From Rhodothermaceae bacterium (lineage in GTDB: Bacteria; Bacteroidota; Rhodothermia; Rhodothermales; Rubricoccaceae): 18,557 nucleotides of DNA. The notes beneath the pieces are model-generated. The model had not been told where the DNA came from. It searched no databases and was given only the letters and a program-made list of their open reading frames with translations. The DNA lies in the NCBI GenBank assembly GCA_013003465.1, contig JABDIZ010000278.1:1-18557 (forward strand). Reading direction: 5' to 3'. Below are positions 14,336-18,557 of this stretch, one piece after another; position 1 is the stretch's first letter, and each line of letters opens with the position of its first letter. The position numbers were made by a program, and so were the translations under genes.

Positions 14336-14432
14336 CGCGCGGGGCTACAACACGGGCACAGGTGCGTGCCGAGGTGTGGACAATGATGAGTAGGTCTACG
14401 CGATGTGCCCTGGACCCTAACGGAGACCTGCG

Positions 14433-14440
14433 TAGGTTTC
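14433..14440 (+). promoter_or_regulatory. Candidate -7 element TAGGTTTC for the lipoprotein gene
   Basis: TAGGTTTC matches TAnnTTTG except for the last base and lies 35 bp before the ATG at 14476, with a C/T-rich leader between. Confidence 0.35.
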
Positions 14441-14475
14441 AAGGCATGTCCTCCCTGCAATCAAGCCACTCTCCT

Positions 14476-15681
14476 ATGCGTTTCCTATGCTACGGCTCTG
14501 GCTTTCTTCTGCTTATTCTCCTCGCGGGCTGCGATAGCAGTGAGTCGCTTGGTCCCCAGCCAGAGCCCCAGCCAGAACCGCTCACGCTCGCGCCGGCGAC
14601 GAGCGTCACGCTCCAAGCGAATGCCGTGCGCCTGGACGTGAACGATGAAGGCGAAGTCCGTAATGGCTTCTGGCTCCCCTCCGGTGAATCGCCAACCAAC
14701 GACAATGGCACGGTCTGGAACAGCGGGCTCTGGATCTCTGCGCTTCAGGATGGCACACCCCACGCAGGTCTCATCCACGATGGGATCAGCAACTACCGTG
14801 CAACGCTCAACGGCGAGCCGAGCGGTGTCTATTTCATCGAGCGGGATCGCCCCCTCACCAACCCCGAAGACTGGCCGACGGAGGCACCAATGGAGCACGA
14901 CGGAAGCCCGCGCATCTACGGCGATGCCATGGCGTGGAGCACCCAGCACCTCGTCGTGGAGACCTACGGGCTCTACACCGCGCCCATTGAGGGACTACAA
15001 ATCCAGCAGGCTGTCTATGCGTATGGCGACGGTTCCGCCGAAGACATCGTATTCGTTCGTTATGAGCTCATCAACACAACAGACACAGCACTTAACGAGG
15101 TGCGGGTGGGATTCGGACAAGACGTGGACCTCAAACCAGATCTTGAGGATGACTTCACTGGCTTCCTCCTTGATGAAGGCATCACCTACACCTATGACCT
15201 CCCGGCCCTGAACGACGCTGCCACGGCGAGGCTTTGGGCAGCAGCGTTTCTCGACACCCCACAGGCGATGCCGTTGAACAGCCACCGGATTATGCGCGAA
15301 AATAATGATGCGCCCCAGGAATTCAGCTTTGAAGGATTCGATACGCCCACCGACGTTGCCTATGCTCTCGAAGGCCTCTCCAATGAGGGCACCCCTATGA
15401 TTGATCCGACCACGAACGAGCCTACTGCATTTGCCTTCACAGGCAACCCGGCCACGGGGACAGGCTGGATCGATGGACGCATAGTGAATGGGAATTGGGA
15501 CGGCCACGACGTACGGAGCCTGCTCTCTGTTAATCCGTTCACTCTCGGCCCTGGAGAGCGCACACACTTCACTGTTGGCCTCTTCGTGCTGGAGCGCCCC
15601 GTCATCAGCGAAGCACTCGATGCCCTCGCGAGTATGGTCACCTCAACACGGGCCACCTCAGCCTTGTGGGATTTCGATTGA
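14476..15681 (+). CDS. Large surface/outer-membrane lipoprotein of unknown function
   Basis: The product has 401 residues. The signal peptide ends in the lipobox LAGC (C19), followed by a flexible PQPEPQPEPL linker. The folded part contains GFWLPSGE, NSGLWISALQDG, YGDAMAWS, DIVFVRYELINTTDTALNEVRVGFGQDVDLKPD and NPFTLGPGERTHFTVGLFVL. The 'FVRYELIN ... VGFGQDxDL' pattern and 'FTLGPGE' close resemble large uncharacterised secreted proteins of Bacteroidota-type bacteria, in which a beta-sandwich segment carries these words. I do not recognise a named family and see no catalytic site. An open frame continues upstream to 14254, but the ATG at 14476 starts a perfect lipoprotein signal. Codon choice seems somewhat less GC-rich than in neighbouring dxs. 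A strong terminator follows, so it is probably monocistronic. Confidence 0.8.
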   Translation: MRFLCYGSGFLLLILLAGCDSSESLGPQPEPQPEPLTLAPATSVTLQANAVRLDVNDEGEVRNGFWLPSGESPTNDNGTVWNSGLWISALQDGTPHAGLIHDGISNYRATLNGEPSGVYFIERDRPLTNPEDWPTEAPMEHDGSPRIYGDAMAWSTQHLVVETYGLYTAPIEGLQIQQAVYAYGDGSAEDIVFVRYELINTTDTALNEVRVGFGQDVDLKPDLEDDFTGFLLDEGITYTYDLPALNDAATARLWAAAFLDTPQAMPLNSHRIMRENNDAPQEFSFEGFDTPTDVAYALEGLSNEGTPMIDPTTNEPTAFAFTGNPATGTGWIDGRIVNGNWDGHDVRSLLSVNPFTLGPGERTHFTVGLFVLERPVISEALDALASMVTSTRATSALWDFD

Positions 15682-15707
15682 ACCTGGCACCCTATCTGTT
15701 GCCTTTT

Positions 15708-15747
15708 CGGCCGCGCCGAACCATTCAGGCGCGGCCGGGTTAGTTTT
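15708..15747 (+). terminator. Intrinsic terminator after the 401-residue lipoprotein
   Basis: CGGCCGCGCC (15708-15717) pairs perfectly with GGCGCGGCCG (15728-15737) around a 10-base loop and is followed by GGTTAGTTTT. This is the only hairpin in the window with a good T-tract. Its T-rich end overlaps the candidate promoter of the next gene. Confidence 0.85.
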
Positions 15748-15748
15748 C
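15741..15748 (+). promoter_or_regulatory. Candidate -7 element TAGTTTTC overlapping the terminator tail
   Basis: TAGTTTTC differs from TAnnTTTG only at the last base and lies 22 bp before the ATG at 15771. It shares its T-run with the upstream terminator. Confidence 0.35.
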
Positions 15749-15770
15749 AGCTCTACACTCGCTTGTGCTG

Positions 15771-16286
15771 ATGCTACCCTCGCTTCCCGACGACGCCCGC
15801 CTCTGGCTCTTCGCTGCCGACCGTGCGCTCTCCTCCGAGGAGCAGACCGCACTCCTCAGCCGTATGAGCGCCTTCATCGCCGGATGGACCTCGCACGGGC
15901 GCCCGGTCCCGGCCGAAGCGGCGCTGCTGCACGGCCGCATCGTGGCGGTTGGCGCTAGCCTGGCGGAGGGCGAGGTCAATGCGGGCGTCTCCGGCTGCGG
16001 CATCGATAGCCTCCAGCACGCGCTCGATGATGCAGCTGCTCAGGTTGGCGTTGGCTGGCTGAGTGGCCTCAATGTGCTCTTCCGCGATGACGGGGGCACC
16101 ATACAGGCGCTCTCTCGCCCTGCGTTTCGTCGCCTCGCTAAGGACGGCCTCGTGACCACCGAGACGTGCGTTTTCGACCTGACGCTCGACACGGCGGGGG
16201 CGTTGCGCACGATCGGGGTGGAGCGCCCGGCAGGCGGTAGCTGGCACGGCCGCGTGTTCCGTCTCGCTACGCCCTCGGTGGCCTGA
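15771..16286 (+). CDS. Conserved small protein, Bacteroidota type (sometimes labelled 'ABC transporter ATPase')
   Basis: The product has 171 residues and no signal peptide, so it is probably cytoplasmic. The order of motifs, RLWLFAADRALSSEEQTALLSRMSAF then GWTSHGRPV, GRIVAVGASL, SGCGIDSLQHAL and a FRDDG segment, recalls a small protein widespread in Bacteroidota that databases often call 'ABC transporter ATPase'. No Walker motif is present, so that label is not supported. The conserved cysteine in SGCGID and nearby acidic residues could form a functional site, but the role is unknown. ATG at 15771 was preferred to a GTG two codons earlier. The potassium-channel gene begins three bases after its stop, so the two are likely co-transcribed. 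Confidence 0.75.
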   Translation: MLPSLPDDARLWLFAADRALSSEEQTALLSRMSAFIAGWTSHGRPVPAEAALLHGRIVAVGASLAEGEVNAGVSGCGIDSLQHALDDAAAQVGVGWLSGLNVLFRDDGGTIQALSRPAFRRLAKDGLVTTETCVFDLTLDTAGALRTIGVERPAGGSWHGRVFRLATPSVA

Positions 16287-16289
16287 GTT

Positions 16290-17339
16290 GTGGGCCCGAT
16301 CTTTCCCTCACGCAATGGAGCCTTTCACGAAGTGGTGGTGGGGTCTGCCATCCTACTTGGGATTCTCGGGCTGGGCACCGTGGGGTACGTACTCGTCGAA
16401 GGGTGGGGCGTGCTGGACGCCTTCTACATGACGTTCATCACGCTGACGACGATCGGCTTCGCCGAGGTGGCACCGCTTTCGCCCGTCGGCAAGCTATTTA
16501 CCATCGCCATTTCGGCCGTCGGAATTGGTACGTTCGCCTACATTGCCTCCCGGACAGTCCAGTCCCTCGTCACCTCGCAAGCCTTCCGCCAGCGCCGTAT
16601 GGAGCGCAAAATCGATCAGCTTTCCGGGCACTACATCATCGCCGGATACGGCCGCCTCGGCCAGCGCATCGCCCGCGACCTGACCGCCGCCGAACGCGAC
16701 ATCGTTATCATCGACCGCCGCGACGACCGCGCCGAGCAACTCACCGCCGACGGCTTCCTCTATGTACAGAACGACGCCGAAGAAGAGGGCACGCTGCGCG
16801 CCGCCGGGCTGGAACGCGCGGCTGGGCTCGTGCTTGTGCTGCCCCAAGACGCCGCCAACGTGTTCGTCGCCCTGACGGCGCGCGAGATCCGCCCGGACGA
16901 GGAGCTGTTCATCGTCGCGCGGACGAACGAGCAGTCGAGCCTCAACAAGCTCCTCCGCGCTGGAGCCGACAAGGTGATCTCGCCGCTGGAGATCGGCGCC
17001 GACCGGATTGCGCAAACCATCCTGCGCCCCCGCGTGGACCGCTTCATGGAACAGGTCCTCGGCGTAGATGCTCTCGACTTCGACATGGAGGAGGTCGAGG
17101 TGCACACGGGCTCGCTGCTGGCCGGGCGCTCGCTGGCCGAGGTGGAGTTCAAGCGGCGCTTCAATGCCATCGTCGTGGGCGTGCAGCAGGCCGATCGCGG
17201 GCAGTGGCGCTTCAACCCCGACGCCACCATCCCCATCGACGCGGGCGACACGCTGATCGTGCTCGGTCCGGCCGACATGATCCGTCGCATCCGGCAGGAA
17301 GGCTGCTCCCCGACGAGTTCACTGGCGTCGGTGCGGTAG
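16290..17339 (+). CDS. Two-transmembrane potassium channel with RCK (TrkA-N/TrkA-C) domains
   Basis: The product has 349 residues and starts with GTG. Residues about 15-37 form the first membrane helix, 42-62 the pore helix and filter, and 66-88 the second helix. The filter reads TLTTIGFAEVAPLSP, with TIGFA at 54-58 in place of the usual T-V/I-G-Y/F-G. Residues about 112-230 are a Rossmann-type RCK domain, with GYGRLG at 119-124 for nucleotide binding and an acidic IDRRDD loop. Residues about 265-340 are a TrkA-C domain ending in IDAGDTLIVLGPADMIRRI. The layout is that of MthK-like channels gated by a cytoplasmic ligand. The gene follows the small conserved gene by three bases. Potassium transport is likely, but the filter change leaves selectivity open. 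Confidence 0.93.
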   Translation: MGPIFPSRNGAFHEVVVGSAILLGILGLGTVGYVLVEGWGVLDAFYMTFITLTTIGFAEVAPLSPVGKLFTIAISAVGIGTFAYIASRTVQSLVTSQAFRQRRMERKIDQLSGHYIIAGYGRLGQRIARDLTAAERDIVIIDRRDDRAEQLTADGFLYVQNDAEEEGTLRAAGLERAAGLVLVLPQDAANVFVALTAREIRPDEELFIVARTNEQSSLNKLLRAGADKVISPLEIGADRIAQTILRPRVDRFMEQVLGVDALDFDMEEVEVHTGSLLAGRSLAEVEFKRRFNAIVVGVQQADRGQWRFNPDATIPIDAGDTLIVLGPADMIRRIRQEGCSPTSSLASVR

Positions 17340-17433
17340 CACGCGACCCGCGACTCTGGTCACGGATTGGTGGCAAGTGCCCAGCACCAAACGCCTAGCA
17401 GCGCCTTCTCGGACCCTCCGCCGACAGTCATCG

Positions 17434-17441
17434 TATACTGG
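17434..17441 (+). promoter_or_regulatory. Weak -7 candidate TATACTGG for the L,D-transpeptidase gene
   Basis: TATACTGG keeps the TA, one T and the final G of TAnnTTTG and lies 27 bp before the ATG at 17469. The following leader is C-rich. Confidence 0.25.
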
Positions 17442-17468
17442 CCCCATTGGACGATCCCCCCGCTTCCC

Positions 17469-18482
17469 ATGCGCCTGTTCGCTCTTCTGTTCGCCACCCT
17501 GCTGCTCGCTCCGCTCGCCGGGGCGCAGAGCAACGCCGACCGCAACGCGGACGCGCTTATCACGCAGGATCTCGCCCAGGGGACCGGGAGCGAGGTGGGC
17601 TACTTTAGCCAGGCCATCCTCCTCGAAACGATGGAGCGCCGCTCGGGCAGCCTCGATCAGGTCCCGCGCGTCTACTACGAGTACTTCGTCATTCCCGAGG
17701 GCCTCAACCGCCTTCAGGCCCGCCTCCACGTCTACCAGCGGCTCGGCGACCGCGAGTTGGTGAAGCCGCTGGTGTGGATGCTCAACCGCAACGACCTCGA
17801 AAGCCTCTACCCCGGCGACACCCTCATCGTCCCCAACCAGTTCGGCCTCGACTTTCGCGCGTACTCGCCGTTTCCGCGCTACTACCCCGGTGCGCGCGAG
17901 ATGGACAAGATCGTGATCCTTGACAAGAGCATTCAGGCCTGGGGCGCCTATGAGTGGGGTGAGTTGCAGCGCTGGGGCATCATCTCGACGGGCGTGCAGT
18001 CCAACCGGACGCCGAGCGGACGCTTCAACGTCAACTGGAAGCAGGAGTACCGCGTCTCGACGCTCAGCCCCGGCGTGATCAACCCGGCAGCTTCGAACGA
18101 GCTGTGGGAGATGTACTGGGTGATGAACCTGCACGAGGCGCGCGGCATTCACATGCACCAGTACGCGCTACCGACGAGCGGCCCGGCCAGCCACGGTTGC
18201 ATCCGTATGCTCGAACCCGACGCGCAGTGGCTCTACGGATGGACCGATACGTGGCAAAAGACCGGCGGCGACGAGATCTCGTCTGTCGGTGCGACGGTCC
18301 ACGACCAGGGTACCGTCGTGCTCATCATCGGGCACGACATCAACGGACCGCCGGAGCCGTTCGCCCGGCGCGACGGCTACCCGGTGCTGCGGATGGTCCA
18401 CCTGCCGCCCGACCCCTATGCCGTGCCCGCCGGCACCGACCAGCAGGAGCGCTTCGACCGCCTGCGCCGCCAGAACAGCTAA
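17469..18482 (+). CDS. Exported L,D-transpeptidase (YkuD family)
   Basis: The product has 337 residues. MRLFALLFATLLLAPLAGAQ is a signal peptide with cleavage near residue 18-20. A short segment at about 86-124 (HVYQRLGD ... LNRNDLESLYPGDTLIVPN) looks like a degenerate LysM-type peptidoglycan-binding motif. Residues about 146-300 form the YkuD catalytic domain: TPSGRF at 181-186, IHMHQY with H228/H230, and the active-site signature SHGCIRM with nucleophile C244. The enzyme should make 3-3 peptide cross-links in peptidoglycan or attach proteins to it, in the periplasm. ATG at 17469 was chosen because it starts the signal peptide; a longer frame from 17367 is unlikely. A bulged hairpin follows the stop. 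The C-terminal 35 residues are proline- and charge-rich. Confidence 0.92.
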   Translation: MRLFALLFATLLLAPLAGAQSNADRNADALITQDLAQGTGSEVGYFSQAILLETMERRSGSLDQVPRVYYEYFVIPEGLNRLQARLHVYQRLGDRELVKPLVWMLNRNDLESLYPGDTLIVPNQFGLDFRAYSPFPRYYPGAREMDKIVILDKSIQAWGAYEWGELQRWGIISTGVQSNRTPSGRFNVNWKQEYRVSTLSPGVINPAASNELWEMYWVMNLHEARGIHMHQYALPTSGPASHGCIRMLEPDAQWLYGWTDTWQKTGGDEISSVGATVHDQGTVVLIIGHDINGPPEPFARRDGYPVLRMVHLPPDPYAVPAGTDQQERFDRLRRQNS

Positions 18483-18498
18483 GAGCACTGTTGAGGAA

Positions 18499-18534
18499 GG
18501 GGAAATAAACATAGTTCCCCTCCTGGACAGGAGG
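18499..18534. repeat. Hairpin repeat after the L,D-transpeptidase gene
   Basis: Two overlapping hairpins are seen. GGGGAA (18499-18504) pairs with TTCCCC (18515-18520), extended outward with one bulged A to AGGA/TCCT. CCTCCTG (18519-18525) pairs with CAGGAGG (18528-18534). The two alternatives share bases and exclude each other. The block, followed by CTTAGGGGGTGG, resembles dispersed intergenic repeats I recall from Bacteroidota, with CCCCTCC-GGAGGGG cores. It may also act as a weak terminator, but lacks a T-tract. It continues to the window edge with no gene seen. Confidence 0.5.
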
Positions 18535-18557
18535 ACTTAGGGGGTGGATTGTTGCGC

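Noticed and set aside
1..18557. Search by eye for CRISPR arrays, tRNA genes, transposases and toxin-antitoxin or defence genes
   Set aside because: No spaced direct repeats, cloverleaf-like tracts or relevant protein motifs were found; every sizeable frame is explained by a housekeeping or envelope gene or by a shadow.

Overview
The window is GC-rich, densely coded bacterial chromosome. I infer a member of the Bacteroidota/Rhodothermota group (Rhodothermales-like). The reasons are: near-consensus Bacteroidota -7 elements (TAnnTTTG type) in front of several genes; pyrimidine-rich leaders without Shine-Dalgarno motifs; a small protein of a family I associate with Bacteroidota; many short secreted or lipid-anchored proteins; and intergenic hairpin repeats of a kind I recall from this group. 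No rRNA, tRNA, CRISPR array, phage gene or transposase was seen. The content is mostly housekeeping and envelope genes, so I do not see a large defence or mobile system.

Layout. Positions 1-945 (minus) hold the N-terminal part of a membrane-spanning winged-helix regulator with a TolB/WD40-like sensor, cut by the window edge. Positions 1090-3762 (plus) carry three exported proteins in a row: a lipocalin-like protein, a short YciI-like protein and an M61-type metallopeptidase with a PDZ domain. The last two overlap by 4 bp. Positions 3961-5481 (plus) encode a lipoprotein 5'-nucleotidase, convergent with a small lipoprotein gene (5487-6125, minus). An intergenic repeat separates that gene from the end of polA (6369-9284, minus), which encodes a complete three-domain DNA polymerase I.

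Divergent from polA is a HAD phosphatase (9384-10070, plus). Its end overlaps the end of a minus-strand cluster that reads low-molecular-weight phosphotyrosine phosphatase, fructosamine-kinase family protein, single-pass membrane protein (12120 down to 10059). The kinase and phosphatase form a plausible protein-deglycation module. Divergent from it is dxs (12339-14279, plus; isoprenoid precursor synthesis). A lipoprotein of unknown function (14476-15681) follows and ends at a strong terminator. Next come a two-gene unit, a Bacteroidota-type small protein plus a TrkA/RCK potassium channel (15771-17339), and an exported L,D-transpeptidase (17469-18482). The window ends in another hairpin repeat.

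Points most worth a second look: the N-terminal QPSLF clamp-binding-like motif and natural O-helix tyrosine of PolA; the phosphatase-kinase deglycation pair with its membrane partner; the TIGFA selectivity filter of the channel; the NDVY metal motif in the nucleotidase; and the shared promoter and leader architecture of the genes.
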